DNA from: JANJUB01 sp964586225
Lineage (GTDB): Bacteria; Armatimonadota; Fimbriimonadia; Fimbriimonadales; Fimbriimonadaceae
NCBI GenBank assembly: GCA_964586225.1
Contig: CAZPHD010000001.1
Span: 1 to 64,000, forward strand
Direction of reading: 5' to 3'
DNA: 64,000 bases
The number at the start of each line of letters is the position of its first letter. Positions within the stretch are counted from its first letter, which is position 1. The notes below the pieces were generated by a model. The model was not told where the DNA came from. It made no database searches and worked only from the letters and a program-made list of their open reading frames with translations. A program made the translations under genes and the position numbers. Shown piece by piece: positions 16,117 to 26,588 of this stretch.

Positions 16117-17253
16117 TTACGGCTTGGGAGAGACGAGTTTGCTGTTGTCCACCACCGCCTTTTCAACGTAACGATTCTGGGCATTCCACAGCAGATATTC
16201 CTCGTAGCCGAGTTCCTTCGCGGCTTTGATCTGAGCCTGAATCTGAGCCGCATTGTAGCCAAAGAAGTCCTGCAACCACGGCCGGATGCGCTTGCCGGGG
16301 AGTCGGCGCTTGTAGTCGCCCAGACTCTTCGAGACGATCTCGTAGGGCGAGTTTGAAGGGTCCTTCACGCCGTACTCACCCTTGGCGAAGTGCGATGGAT
16401 AGACCATCGGGCAGATGATGTCAAACGGCTCGGAGATCTTCTCAAGTTCTTGGCCGATGCCTTGATCCACCTTGCCGATGCTGATGATGCCGAAGATGTC
16501 GGCGCTGAACTCCGCACCTCGCTTGCGAACGCGCTCGCCGATGAACTTTGCGAACGCCGCGACTACATCTTCCGGCTTGGCGTCTTTGTCGGGGTAGCTC
16601 GACTTCGCGGGGAACACCTGAGTTGAGGCCTTGCCTTCGCTCGGGAAGCGCACGTAATCAAGCTGGATCTCAGGGAAGCCAAGGTCAAGCGCAAAGTCGA
16701 CGATCTGCGCGATGTAGTCCCAGTTCTTCTGGTTGTAGGGGTCGAGCCACATACAGCCGGCGCGGTCTTTCCAGATGCCGCCCCCGCTGAGTTGGACCGC
16801 TTGGCTGGGCACCTTCTTCGGCACGAACTTATCGCGAAAGCAAGCGATCCGTGCGATGGGATAGACGCCCTTCTCTTTGAGGCTGGCCATCAGCACATCC
16901 GGTTTCACGACCGCCACTTGGGTCGCGCCCGACTCGTCGGACAGCGGGATGCCCATTTTGAAGTAGTTGATGCCCGCGTCCCTGACGTCGATGACGAGCG
17001 AGTTGATTTCGGTGCGGTCGAGCATCGCGTACACCTGCTCCATCTTGCGTGTCGATCCCGCCGACCACGCCGTCAGGTAGATCCCGCGGACATGTTCGGG
17101 CTTGGGATACGCCGGTTTAGGAGGTTCGGGTTCAGGTGCGGGTTTCGCCGGCGGCGTGACCACGACCGGCGCGGGTTGAGAGCTGCGGCATCCCGCCGCC
17201 GTGAGGGCGAGCGCGGCAATCCATAATGAAGCGTGTCGTCGAAGTGGGCTCAT
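16117..17253 (-). CDS. Putative glycoside hydrolase lipoprotein (DUF4015-like)
   Basis: The 378 residues start with a lipoprotein signal (LTAAGC, lipid Cys near 22) and a Pro-rich linker. A TIM-barrel-like domain follows, with blocks RGIYLTAWSAGS, INSLVIDVRDAGINYFKM, LDPYNQKNWDYI, EIQLDYVRFPSEG and ICPMVYPSHF, which are the family's characteristic strands. The substrate is unknown for this family. The 5' end overlaps the start of the divergent deacetylase by 21 nt. Both are extracytoplasmic lipoproteins with carbohydrate folds, suggesting a shared cell-envelope role. Confidence 0.8.
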   Translation of the reverse strand: MSPLRRHASLWIAALALTAAGCRSSQPAPVVVTPPAKPAPEPEPPKPAYPKPEHVRGIYLTAWSAGSTRKMEQVYAMLDRTEINSLVIDVRDAGINYFKMGIPLSDESGATQVAVVKPDVLMASLKEKGVYPIARIACFRDKFVPKKVPSQAVQLSGGGIWKDRAGCMWLDPYNQKNWDYIAQIVDFALDLGFPEIQLDYVRFPSEGKASTQVFPAKSSYPDKDAKPEDVVAAFAKFIGERVRKRGAEFSADIFGIISIGKVDQGIGQELEKISEPFDIICPMVYPSHFAKGEYGVKDPSNSPYEIVSKSLGDYKRRLPGKRIRPWLQDFFGYNAAQIQAQIKAAKELGYEEYLLWNAQNRYVEKAVVDNSKLVSPKP

Positions 17254-18120
17254 GGCGTTGGGTTAGCGTTGTTGCTTCTTGCGGGTTGCGGTAGTCGTCC
17301 GGAACCGGTAGCGAGCCCGGAGCCCAAACCCGCTCCCGAGCCGCCTCCCGTTGCGCGCGTTTCTGATCGGCCCGCCAACCTCGAAGGAAGTGTGTTCATT
17401 GTGGAGTATCACAAGATCGCAAAGGAAGAGGCGCGGTGGGATCGGAGCATTTCTCGCTTCAAATCCGATCTCGAACGCTACTACCGGATGGGATTTCGGC
17501 CGGTGACGCTCCAGTCGTATCTGGACAACACGATGGACCTGCCGCACGGCGCCTCGCCGATTGTGTTCACGTTCGACGACTCGCACCCGTCGCAGTTCCG
17601 ATACTTGGAGGATGGTTCGCTGGACCCGGATTGCGCGGTGGGAATCTGGACTTCGTTTGCCGAGGCCCATCCCGATTTTCCGGTTCGGGCGTCGTTCTAC
17701 GTCATCCCCGATTCGGGTCCGTTTGGCGCGGCGGCGGAAGTCGCCAAAAAGATGGAGCAACTCAAAGCATGGGGATGCGAGATCGGAAGCCACACCCTCA
17801 CCCACCGCAGTCTGGCGAAGATTTCGCCCGCCGAGGTTGAGAAAGAACTCAGTGGGGCCGTGGCCAAGATTCGAGAGTACGGGTTCGACCCGTTCGCGAT
17901 CGCCCTGCCGTTTGGGATTTCACCCAAGGATCCGAACCAACTTGAGAAGCACCATCGGGCGGCGCTGCTGGTGGGGGCCAATCCCGCGCCATCGCCGACT
18001 TCGCCCAAGCGTGATCCCATGCGTCTGCCCCGGATTCAGTGCATCGAGGGTGACTTCGGGATCACGTATTGGCTGGATCAGGTGGAAGCGGGCAAGGTCA
18101 AGCCGTACGTGGCGCCGTAG
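17233..18120 (+). CDS. Polysaccharide deacetylase-like lipoprotein (NodB domain)
   Basis: The 295 residues start at GTG 17233. An in-frame stop lies two codons upstream, and a later start would destroy the signal, so this start is well fixed. Lipobox LLLAGC puts the lipid Cys near 19. The NodB domain shows FTFDDSHP (catalytic base and metal Asp) and EIGSHTLTHRSL (HxxxH metal ligands). It probably N- or O-deacetylates an envelope glycan. It lies head-to-head with the DUF4015 lipoprotein, with the first 21 nt shared. Confidence 0.85.
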   Translation: MSSKWAHGVGLALLLLAGCGSRPEPVASPEPKPAPEPPPVARVSDRPANLEGSVFIVEYHKIAKEEARWDRSISRFKSDLERYYRMGFRPVTLQSYLDNTMDLPHGASPIVFTFDDSHPSQFRYLEDGSLDPDCAVGIWTSFAEAHPDFPVRASFYVIPDSGPFGAAAEVAKKMEQLKAWGCEIGSHTLTHRSLAKISPAEVEKELSGAVAKIREYGFDPFAIALPFGISPKDPNQLEKHHRAALLVGANPAPSPTSPKRDPMRLPRIQCIEGDFGITYWLDQVEAGKVKPYVAP

Positions 18121-18127
18121 AGAGTCC

Positions 18128-18167
18128 GCAGTTAGCAGTTAGCAGTTAGCAGTTAGCAGTTAGCAGT
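18128..18167 (+). repeat. Heptamer array GCAGTTA, five copies plus a partial one
   Basis: Five exact GCAGTTA units (18128-18162) are followed by GCAGT. The array begins 7 nt after the deacetylase stop and is the reverse complement of the opposed array at 18204-18301. Confidence 0.9.
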
Positions 18168-18203
18168 AGCGAAAATACGCAGAATACCTTGCTTCTACTA
18201 CGT

Positions 18204-18301
18204 CTGCTAACTGCCAACTGCCAACTGCCAACTGCCAACTGCCAACTGCCAACTGCCAACTGCTAACTGCCAACTGCCAACTGCTAACTGCTACCTGCCA
18301 A
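18204..18301 (+). repeat. Heptamer array CTGCCAA/CTGCTAA, 14 units
   Basis: Fourteen 7-nt units with little variation (CTGCCAA ten times, CTGCTAA three times, CTGCTAC once) end 6 nt before the stop of the convergent secreted-protein gene. CTGCTAA is the reverse complement form (TTAGCAG) of the left array in shifted phase, so the two arrays can pair as one long imperfect hairpin across a 36-nt spacer. Confidence 0.9.
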
Positions 18302-18307
18302 CTGCCC

Positions 18308-19708
18308 CTACTTCCGCAACACGTCGTGCAGGTACAACTCACACACCGGGCGGGACATGTAGTTCTTGCCAAGCAGCTGCTCTAGTCGCGCGACGGCGAC
18401 ACTCCGTGGGGTCTTGTAGGCGGCCTCGTAGCGATTCCAGAACTGACGCCACCAATCGCGCGGCTGCACCTTGCTGCCCCAATACTCGGTCGGGCGACCC
18501 GTCTCGCCGCCGGTGACCAGGCTCCCCACGCTCGAAGCGTGGGCATAGACCATGTCAAGGTCCTGCTTGATCGAGCGCACGTCTTGCTCGCTAACCACGC
18601 CCGTTGACGTTGCCTTGTAGAACTGCACGGTCACGCGGACCGGGAAGCGCGGATCGCGCTCGATCGAGAGGTTATCGATTTCCGTGAACGGACCCTCGAC
18701 GGGGCCGTAGCTGATGACGGCGTTCTCAGTGTCGGAGGAACGCTTCATTGTGCTGTCAAATGAGTAAGTGTTGGCAGGGCTAGCCGTTTCGTTATAGCGA
18801 GCTCGCTGTTTCTGCTTCAGCGGGACCTGAATCATCAGCACCATGTTCATGCCGGAGTAAGCAGGCTCGTCCCGCCCCGTGCGGCTGGTCGGACCTCGGT
18901 AGTCCGATTCCCGCTCACCGGTGAGCGATGCTCGCTGGCCTTGCTTGTTGAAGAACAACCGCTGTCCCCATGCCGCCCCGGAGGCAAAGGCATCTCGTTG
19001 GTTATCGATCACGGTCACGCTCGTGCCTTGGCGGGTTGCCAAGATGGTCAGCACTGCCGGATCGCCAGGCACCGACTGGTAGTTGAAGAGCACCGGATTG
19101 AACGAAGCCTTGCCTTCCTTGGGGATCGGCAGGAAGCAGGCCTGCGCGCTGACCAGCACGTTCTCATCGCGGGGCGCCCACAGCGACTTCACCGGCGACT
19201 TCCACGACGAAGGATTCGACAGGAACTGGGTCGGACTCTGTAGGAACTCACGCAAAGACACCCGCTGGAGCGGACGTCCGCGTTCGTTGCCGACCATGAG
19301 CGTGAACTGGGACGGGTCCATGTCGCCCGTCAAGTCCGAGAAGTTGGGGTGGCGGATGACCGGCATCGCCATCACTTGCTGATTACGGCCCTGGCCATGG
19401 GCGACTTGGATCGTCATGTCGCTGATGTTTGGCCCCACTGAGGAGCCTTTGTATCGTCCGGTGTCTTCCCAGGTCAGGTTCACCAAGTTCAGGCCGTGGC
19501 GTTGCACCAACTGCTGCGCGTCTCGATCGCCAACCATATTCGCAACCCTCTTGAGCACGATAAACGGGTCTTCTTGGCGGGCGTTGCTGAGCGTGGTCTT
19601 GCGCGGGGAAATCGGATTCCAAGCGTCGCCCTGGGCGACGAGGTTGGCGGCTGGGCCAAGGAAAAGGGCGGTCAGAGCAGTGATTTGCATCGAGGTCTTC
19701 ATGGACAT
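18308..19708 (-). CDS. Secreted protein of unknown function
   Basis: The 466 residues start with a signal peptide (MQITALTALFLGPAANLVAQG, cleavage near 25); ATG 19702 is an equally good start. The rest is soluble and mixed alpha/beta with no motif I recognise. A single Cys pair-like arrangement (SAQACFLPI and RPVCELYLHDVL) is present. The C-terminal helix region (ARLEQLLGKNYMSRP) resembles no known family. It converges on the heptamer array and is divergent from the ABC ATPase. Confidence 0.6.
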   Translation of the reverse strand: MSMKTSMQITALTALFLGPAANLVAQGDAWNPISPRKTTLSNARQEDPFIVLKRVANMVGDRDAQQLVQRHGLNLVNLTWEDTGRYKGSSVGPNISDMTIQVAHGQGRNQQVMAMPVIRHPNFSDLTGDMDPSQFTLMVGNERGRPLQRVSLREFLQSPTQFLSNPSSWKSPVKSLWAPRDENVLVSAQACFLPIPKEGKASFNPVLFNYQSVPGDPAVLTILATRQGTSVTVIDNQRDAFASGAAWGQRLFFNKQGQRASLTGERESDYRGPTSRTGRDEPAYSGMNMVLMIQVPLKQKQRARYNETASPANTYSFDSTMKRSSDTENAVISYGPVEGPFTEIDNLSIERDPRFPVRVTVQFYKATSTGVVSEQDVRSIKQDLDMVYAHASSVGSLVTGGETGRPTEYWGSKVQPRDWWRQFWNRYEAAYKTPRSVAVARLEQLLGKNYMSRPVCELYLHDVLRK

Positions 19709-19778
19709 CTCCGTCGGTTTCTGCGGGTTCGACGCCTCGGTTATGGGGCCGTTTCGGGAATGAGGCCAAAGACAGGGC

Positions 19779-19784
19779 TATAAT
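19779..19784 (+). promoter_or_regulatory. Possible -10 element for the ABC ATPase gene
   Basis: A consensus TATAAT lies 28 nt before the TTG start. I see no good -35 at 16-19 nt upstream, so the call rests on the -10 alone. Confidence 0.35.
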
Positions 19785-19811
19785 GGTCCACGCTTCAAGC
19801 GGAGGAGCAAC

Positions 19812-20948
<1,137 letters not shown>

Positions 20949-20956
20949 CAAGGGGC

Positions 20957-20986
20957 TTGACGCTCGCAGACGAAATATGCCATCAT
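20957..20986 (+). promoter_or_regulatory. Possible promoter of rplU-rpmA with leader hairpin
   Basis: TTGACG (20957-20962) and CATCAT (20981-20986) are separated by 18 nt. The predicted leader begins near 20993 with the hairpin CGCGC-GTTTT-GCGCG (20994-21008), just before the L21 ribosome-binding region. Confidence 0.4.
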
Positions 20987-21018
20987 TTTGATTCGCGCGT
21001 TTTGCGCGGGGATAGACC

Positions 21019-21336
21019 ATGTACGCGATTGTTAAGACCGGTGGAAAGCAATACAAGGCCGAGAAGGCCGACATTTTGATCGTCGACAAGCTTGATGGCG
21101 AGCCCGGCACGGCGATCGAGCTCGACACCGTGGTGATGGTCTGCGATGGCGACAAGGTGACGCTCGGATCCCCGTTCGTGAAGGGCGCCAAGGTTACGGT
21201 TGAGATCGTTCGACAGGCGAAGGCCAAGAAGATCGACGGCTTCAACTACAAGGCCAAGAAGAACGAGCGCAAGCGCTGGGGGCACCGCCAGCCGTTGACG
21301 CACGTTCGCATTACCGACGTGGTGGCAGGCAAGTAA
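21019..21336 (+). CDS. rplU: 50S ribosomal protein L21
   Basis: This 105-residue protein has the full L21 sequence: MYAIVKTGGKQYK at the start, the basic block KAKKNERKRWGHRQPLT, and a final VRITDV. Length is normal. It is directly followed by rpmA with no gap, the usual bacterial pair. obg, often third in the operon, is absent here. Confidence 0.98.
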   Translation: MYAIVKTGGKQYKAEKADILIVDKLDGEPGTAIELDTVVMVCDGDKVTLGSPFVKGAKVTVEIVRQAKAKKIDGFNYKAKKNERKRWGHRQPLTHVRITDVVAGK

Positions 21337-21594
21337 ATGGCACATAAGAAAGGTCAAGGTTCGACTCGTAACGGTCGCGATTCTAACTCGAATCGCCTCG
21401 GCGTGAAGAAGTACGGCGGCGAAGTCGTCAAGGCGGGACACATCATCGTCCGCCAGCGCGGCACGCAGTTCCATCCCGGCGTTGGCGTCGGTATGGGCAA
21501 CGACCACACGCTGTTCGCGCTCATCGCGGGCCAGGTGAAGTTCGAGGGCCCGAAGAACAAGCGACGCGTCGCGGTTTACGCCCACGAAGTCTGA
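21337..21594 (+). CDS. rpmA: 50S ribosomal protein L27
   Basis: The 85 residues begin MAHKKGQGSTRNGRDS, with the conserved GVKKYGGE and RQRGTQFHPG. The short N-terminal tail reaches the peptidyl-transferase centre and starts directly MAHKK, so no Firmicutes-type cleaved extension is present. It begins at the base after the rplU stop and ends before a strong terminator. Confidence 0.98.
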   Translation: MAHKKGQGSTRNGRDSNSNRLGVKKYGGEVVKAGHIIVRQRGTQFHPGVGVGMGNDHTLFALIAGQVKFEGPKNKRRVAVYAHEV

Positions 21595-21609
21595 GTTTGT
21601 ATTGCTCAG

Positions 21610-21645
21610 CGGCCCCGAGAGATTCCTCTCGGGGCCGTTTGTTTT
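21610..21645 (+). terminator. Rho-independent terminator after rpmA
   Basis: A perfect 12-bp GC-rich stem (21610-21621 with 21626-21637) has a 4-nt loop ATTC and is followed by TTTGTTTT. It closes the rplU-rpmA operon. Confidence 0.92.
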
Positions 21646-21686
21646 GGGTGGCTGCGATCTTCGCAGCCGCAGCAATCGCCCTCCCG

Positions 21687-22562
21687 CTATTTTCCAGGCG
21701 GGGCCATGTATACGAAGTCGCCGATGCCTTTGGCGACGGGCCTCGCTTCAGTGCCGTCCACCATCATGAGCGTCACGCCCTTCGCGCCGGTCCGGCGGTT
21801 GATGCGGTAGTTGATGCCTTGGTCGTACATCACGTGGCCAGATCCCGCCACGATCACCATGATGGTCTTCGGCGAGGTTCCGCGCTCGGCCATCACCTTC
21901 AGTGCGGTGTCGGCCATGCCTTCATCCCAAAGCACCTGGGCTGAGTAGACGTTCTCGCCCTGTGCACCGGTCATGGGGTGGCCACCCATCAGGGCTTCAA
22001 AGATACTTCGATGGTGCTTGTTGCCGAGATACAGGTCTGCAGGAAGCTCCTTCTTCATCTCGGGCGTCAGCGCGGCATAGCCACCACGTCCGACCGCACG
22101 CACCCAATCACGCGGCACATTCAGCGCCACCAAGGGCAGCCGGTGCCGTTTCGCGGATTCGAAAATCGGCCGGTAAAGCGCGTAGTCAAAGCCCCACTGC
22201 GTCTTCCAGTCGCTCCGTTCAATGAACGTCGCCTCGTCCCACCAACCGAGCGTCCAGCCGTTGAGCTGATCCTGCACCGGCCGGGTGAACATCTCGAGCC
22301 CCACAATCACGTTCCGACCTCGCGCAACGAGTGCCTCGATCGCCGTGGCTTGCATCAGGTGGTGATCCGGGTTGTTGTGGCTCTCCGCGAGATACATGTA
22401 TTGCATCTTGTCGGCGGCGGCCGCAACCGCCTCGATTCCGGCCACCCGCCCCGTCCGAGTGTCGACGATCTGATTCGGCAGCGACTGAACGGTGCCGGGG
22501 GTGCCGATCGGCAAGAGGTAGGGGTCGACGGCAACGGCGACGGTTAAGAGAGCGGTCAGCAT
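21687..22562 (-). CDS. ChaN/Tiki-like haem-binding-uptake family protein
   Basis: The 291 residues begin with a short hydrophobic leader (MLTALLTVAVAV) and continue with the ChaN pattern: YLAESHNNPDHHLMQ, VIVGLEMFTRPVQ, LNVPRDWVRAVGRGGYAAL and IVAGSGHVMYDQGI. ChaN proteins are outer-membrane or periplasmic and bind haem; the wider Tiki superfamily includes metalloproteases that use the same Glu/His positions. Which activity applies cannot be decided. It is divergent from the lipoprotein at 22584, with 21 nt between them. Confidence 0.8.
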   Translation of the reverse strand: MLTALLTVAVAVDPYLLPIGTPGTVQSLPNQIVDTRTGRVAGIEAVAAAADKMQYMYLAESHNNPDHHLMQATAIEALVARGRNVIVGLEMFTRPVQDQLNGWTLGWWDEATFIERSDWKTQWGFDYALYRPIFESAKRHRLPLVALNVPRDWVRAVGRGGYAALTPEMKKELPADLYLGNKHHRSIFEALMGGHPMTGAQGENVYSAQVLWDEGMADTALKVMAERGTSPKTIMVIVAGSGHVMYDQGINYRINRRTGAKGVTLMMVDGTEARPVAKGIGDFVYMAPPGK

Positions 22563-22583
22563 GGCCTAAGGGTACCATCAGCC

Positions 22584-23147
22584 ATGGCTCGCGGCTGGGG
22601 AGGCGTGGTTTCCGCGGTAGTGCTACTCGCGCTGTGCGGGTGTGGTTGCGGTCGCGACACTGCCACCAAGCCCGCGCGTCCTAAGCCGCCAGCGGTGACC
22701 GTGGATCGGGAAAATCCAGAGAAGACCGTCTTTGAGCAGCTGCGCGCGGGGGCTTTTCAGATTGCCGGCGTAGAGGCCACGGTAGAAGAAGCGCTCGTTA
22801 AAGTGAATGCGCTGAAGCCAGGCATCGTAAGCGAGGGCTTGCAGGAACTCATTGACGCGCTTGACTCCGTTGGGGCGACGCTAGCTGACCACACAACCGA
22901 GCCTTCTGAACCCGCTAACACCGCAGACGGATTTGCCGCCATGGATGAGCGAAGGCTCGCTGCGATCAGCGCCGCCAACGACGCGCTTCACGAGTTGGAA
23001 GACGCAAGCGGGATACTGGAGGCCCTCCGACCGACCTTGGGCGAGCGGCCCGAAGTGCCTGAGATCGCTGAACTGATGCAACTCGGGGTTGAGGACTTGC
23101 GCGAGGCGATTCGGTCCCTGGGCGGAGTGGTGGAGCAACCCGCATGA
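22584..23147 (+). CDS. Small helical lipoprotein, unknown function
   Basis: The 187 residues have a signal ending LLALCGCGCG, so a lipid Cys is probable at one of three positions near 18-22. The rest is rich in Ala, Glu and Leu and looks helical (FEQLRAGAFQIAGVEATVEEAL; NDALHELEDASGILEAL), perhaps a coiled coil. It overlaps the next gene by 4 nt (ATGA), so the two are translated together. Confidence 0.6.
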   Translation: MARGWGGVVSAVVLLALCGCGCGRDTATKPARPKPPAVTVDRENPEKTVFEQLRAGAFQIAGVEATVEEALVKVNALKPGIVSEGLQELIDALDSVGATLADHTTEPSEPANTADGFAAMDERRLAAISAANDALHELEDASGILEALRPTLGERPEVPEIAELMQLGVEDLREAIRSLGGVVEQPA

Positions 23148-23833
23148 TCCTGGGGCTATTGCTTCTGGCGCAGACTCCGAAATTGTGGTCGCCGAACGTC
23201 GAGCGACTGATGCTCGAGTATCGGTTCGTTATTCGTGGGTCGGCACAGGTGGATCAGTTTGAGTATCGAGTCGACCGTGAGTTCTCGGGGCGGATCTTCC
23301 TTGATGAGCGGACAACGGGCGAGTTCCCGCGAGTGCGTCCCAAGCCGGCCAGTGCGAAGCAGTTCGTGAACTGGACCTTCACGCTCAATCCGTCACCTGA
23401 GACGCCCGATCATCTGCAGACGACGCTGGCGAGTGTTCGAGTGGCGGATCGGTTGCTCGATGGCGGGCGGATGATTCAGGAGTATCGCGCTGATCACGCT
23501 GCGCGACCGGTGCTCACAGAGGCGATGGTCGATCTCGATCCGGTCGGGCGCACCTACGATGTGTTGTTCGGGATCGGGGATACGTTGGGGGCGCGGGACG
23601 CGGTTCGGATCGACTATGCAGGGCCGATTCCGTCCACGACGTGCGGCTTGACCGAGTTGCCGTACTTCAAATCGGCTGGGGACGAGATTTCGCAGACGAC
23701 GTTGCGCCTGCCGATGTTGCGAGGAGCGGTGATTGAGAAGAGCTGGCCCGCGGATCAGCTGGTGGGGCCGTGGAAAACGTTTAAGAATCGGGATGTGAAG
23801 TTGATTATATGGGCCAGGATCGCTGATCCGTAA
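23144..23833 (+). CDS. Unknown protein co-translated with the lipoprotein
   Basis: The 229 residues begin with a short hydrophobic start (MILGLLLLAQ), possibly a signal, and continue with a beta-rich body (LMLEYRFVIRGSAQVDQFEYRV; VRIDYAGPIPSTTCGLTEL). I do not recognise the family. The TAA stop sits directly against REP-like copy 3. Confidence 0.55.
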   Translation: MILGLLLLAQTPKLWSPNVERLMLEYRFVIRGSAQVDQFEYRVDREFSGRIFLDERTTGEFPRVRPKPASAKQFVNWTFTLNPSPETPDHLQTTLASVRVADRLLDGGRMIQEYRADHAARPVLTEAMVDLDPVGRTYDVLFGIGDTLGARDAVRIDYAGPIPSTTCGLTELPYFKSAGDEISQTTLRLPMLRGAVIEKSWPADQLVGPWKTFKNRDVKLIIWARIADP

Positions 23834-23834
23834 T

Positions 23835-23858
23835 GCGTGGGGACGAACCCACCCACGC
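23835..23858 (+). repeat. REP-like hairpin, copy 3
   Basis: Stem GCGTGGG (23835-23841) with CCCACGC (23852-23858) surrounds loop GACGAACCCA. Compared with copies 1 and 2, the fifth stem position is G:C instead of C:G, a compensated change. It is paired with copy 4 in opposite orientation across about 55 nt, like a bacterial interspersed mosaic element. Confidence 0.75.
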
Positions 23859-23913
23859 CCTCAACGAATATAGGAATCAGAGGACAGAACCCTGACTTTC
23901 GAGAACCCTGAGG

Positions 23914-23937
23914 GCGCCGGTGGGTTCGTCCCGGCGC
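23914..23937 (-). repeat. REP-like hairpin, copy 4
   Basis: Stem GCGCCGG (23914-23920) with CCGGCGC (23931-23937) has a loop that reads GACGAACCCA on the minus strand. The fourth stem pair is C:G rather than T:A, again compensated. It ends 5 nt before the pdxS stop. Confidence 0.75.
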
Positions 23938-23942
23938 ATCCC

Positions 23943-24836
23943 CTACCATCCGCGAACCGCGAGCAACTCCCGCTCCGGGAGCGAACTGACATTGATGCCC
24001 ACCATCGGCTCGCCAAGATTGCGGCTGATCTCGGCCAGCTTCTTCGGCTCCTTGTAGAACAGCACCGCCTCCACAATCGCCCGCGCGCGTTTCGCCGGAT
24101 CGCCCGACTTGAAGATCCCCGAGCCCACGAACACCGTCTCCGCGCCCAGCTTCATCATGAGAGCGGCATCCGCCGGCGTCGCAATGCCGCCCGCCGAGAA
24201 GTTTGGCACCGGCAACCGGCCCAAACGATGCACTTCTTGGATCATCTCCAGCGGCGCCTGGTGCTCCTTGGCGAGCACATACAGCTCATCCTCACGCGCC
24301 GAATGAACCTGGCGAATCTCCGCCATGATCGTGCGCATGTGGTGGACGGCCTCGACCACGTCGCCGGTGCCCGCTTCGCCCTTCGTGCGGATCATCGCCG
24401 CGCCTTCGGCACAGCGCCTCAGCGCCTCGCCGAGGTTCCGCGCGCCGCAAACGAACGGCACCGTGAAGGCGTGCTTGTCGACGTGGTTGGCATGATCGGC
24501 GGGGGTCAGCACCTCGCTCTCGTCAATGAAGTCAATCTCCAGCGCCTCAAGAATCTCGGCCTCGACAAAGTGACCGATTCGGCACTTCGCCATCACGGGG
24601 ATGTCAACGGCCGCCTTGATCTCAAGGATCATCTCCGGGTCGCTCATTCGGGCGACGCCGCCATCGCGCCGGATATCGGCCGGCACGCGCTCCAGCGCCA
24701 TCACGGCGACGGCCCCCGCATCTTCGGCGATTCGCGCCTGCTCGGGGTTGACCACGTCCATGATCACGCCGCCCTTGAGCATCTCGGCGAGACCCACCTT
24801 CTCGCGCCACGTCTTCTGACCCGTGTTTCCTGACAT
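23943..24836 (-). CDS. pdxS: Pyridoxal 5'-phosphate synthase, PdxS subunit
   Basis: The 297 residues show the full PdxS barrel: KGGVIMDVVNPEQARIAEDA, MALERVPADIRRDGGVARM, HFVEAEILEALEIDFIDESEVL and the phosphate-binding ending GIATPADAALMMKLGAETVFVGSGIFKS. It joins ribose 5-phosphate, glyceraldehyde 3-phosphate and ammonia to form PLP. Ammonia normally comes from the glutaminase PdxT, often adjacent but absent here. The start lies 21 nt after kdpE, so it may ride on that transcript. Confidence 0.96.
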   Translation of the reverse strand: MSGNTGQKTWREKVGLAEMLKGGVIMDVVNPEQARIAEDAGAVAVMALERVPADIRRDGGVARMSDPEMILEIKAAVDIPVMAKCRIGHFVEAEILEALEIDFIDESEVLTPADHANHVDKHAFTVPFVCGARNLGEALRRCAEGAAMIRTKGEAGTGDVVEAVHHMRTIMAEIRQVHSAREDELYVLAKEHQAPLEMIQEVHRLGRLPVPNFSAGGIATPADAALMMKLGAETVFVGSGIFKSGDPAKRARAIVEAVLFYKEPKKLAEISRNLGEPMVGINVSSLPERELLAVRGW

Positions 24837-24857
24837 TTGAACCTAAGGATACCTTAG

Positions 24858-25537
<680 letters not shown>

Positions 25538-25541
<4 letters not shown>

Positions 25542-26572
25542 GGGTCTCCTGCGGGCAAGGTGAAGGTGAAGACCGCCCCCTTTCCTGCGTTGGCAGCGGC
25601 TGAGATGGTCCCGCCGTGAGCTTCAACTGCCGCGCGACAAATGGTGAGGCCAAGGCCAAAGCCCGTCCCACCTGACCGCTCAAACCGGTCAAAGAGCTTC
25701 TGAGGGGCACCCCCGGGTAGGCCAGGACCGTCATCGGCAACGGCGACATTCCAGAGGTCGCCTTCGCGTCGAATCGCAATCGCCACGTGAGATTCTCTCC
25801 CTGCATGCCGAGCCGCATTCTCCAAGAGATTGACGAGCACCTGCTCGATGAGCACGCCATCGACGCGGACCAGCGGAGGTGCGCCGTCCCTTACAAGTTT
25901 CACCGTGTGGGTCAATAAGGGCGATGTCCGCTGGATCGCGTTGGCCGCGAGCTCGTCGAGACTGTGCCAATCCAGATCCAACTCGACCGTGCCTTGAACG
26001 CGGGTCATGTCCAGCAGATTTTGAACGAGACGAGCCATGCGATGAGACTCGTCGAGAATGGTCTCTGCGAGGGCTTCACTTTGGGTGGAAAGACCCGGCT
26101 GATTAAGAAGCGCATCCGCAGAGCCTTCGATTGAGGCTAATGGAGTCCGCAAATCATGGGATACGGCGCTGAGTAAGTCCCCCCGCATCTGCTCGATGCG
26201 GGTTTGCATGTGTGCCTCCTCCTTGGCTTCGCTGTGCTCGCGCAGTCGCAAGGTGAGGGTGCTGATGAGGAGGCTGACCACCAGCATCACAAAGAAGGTG
26301 AAGACATACTCCACGTCCGACACCGCGAGGGTTCCACTCGGATGTACGAACGCAAAATCGAACACGAGGACGCCCAAGAACGAGGCGAGAACGGCAGCCC
26401 GTGGAGTGCATCGGCTTGCGACGTAGGTGACTCCGAGGAGGTACACCATGATGAGGTTCGCGTGAGCGACATACGGCGCGAGGAACGCATTGATGGCCGT
26501 CGCAATCCCGATGACGATGATCGCCAGCCCATAAGACTTTGCGCCGTCCAGCGGGTCGCCGGGAATCTTCAC
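25538..26572 (-). CDS. Short KdpD-like sensor histidine kinase (C-terminal half only)
   Basis: The 344 residues have four membrane segments in the first 110 (DUF4118-like, with FAFVHPSGTLAVSDVEYVFTF) and then a HisKA/HATPase kinase (AVSHDLRTPLASIEGSADAL with the phospho-His, N box LLENAARHA, DDGPGLP, GFGLGLTICRAAVEAHGG). Full KdpD is about 900 residues with an N-terminal KdpD/USP input region and a GAF domain; both are missing. The gene begins with a normal ATG 16 nt after kimA, so this is a compact version rather than a broken gene. K+ sensing would have to use the membrane part. Confidence 0.85.
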
Positions 26573-26588
26573 GATCTGAGCTTACCGA

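Noticed and set aside
16080..16125. tRNA-like T-loop (reverse complement GGGTTCGAATC)
   Set aside because: The flanking bases form neither a T stem nor an acceptor; it is the C-terminal coding end of the DUF4015 gene and its short downstream gap.
18128..18301. CRISPR array
   Set aside because: The repeats are only 7 nt with no unique spacers between them and no cas genes nearby.
18160..18372. Minus-strand frame with SWQLAV-type repeats
   Set aside because: It is a translation of the heptamer array running into the known secreted-protein gene, with no start signal.
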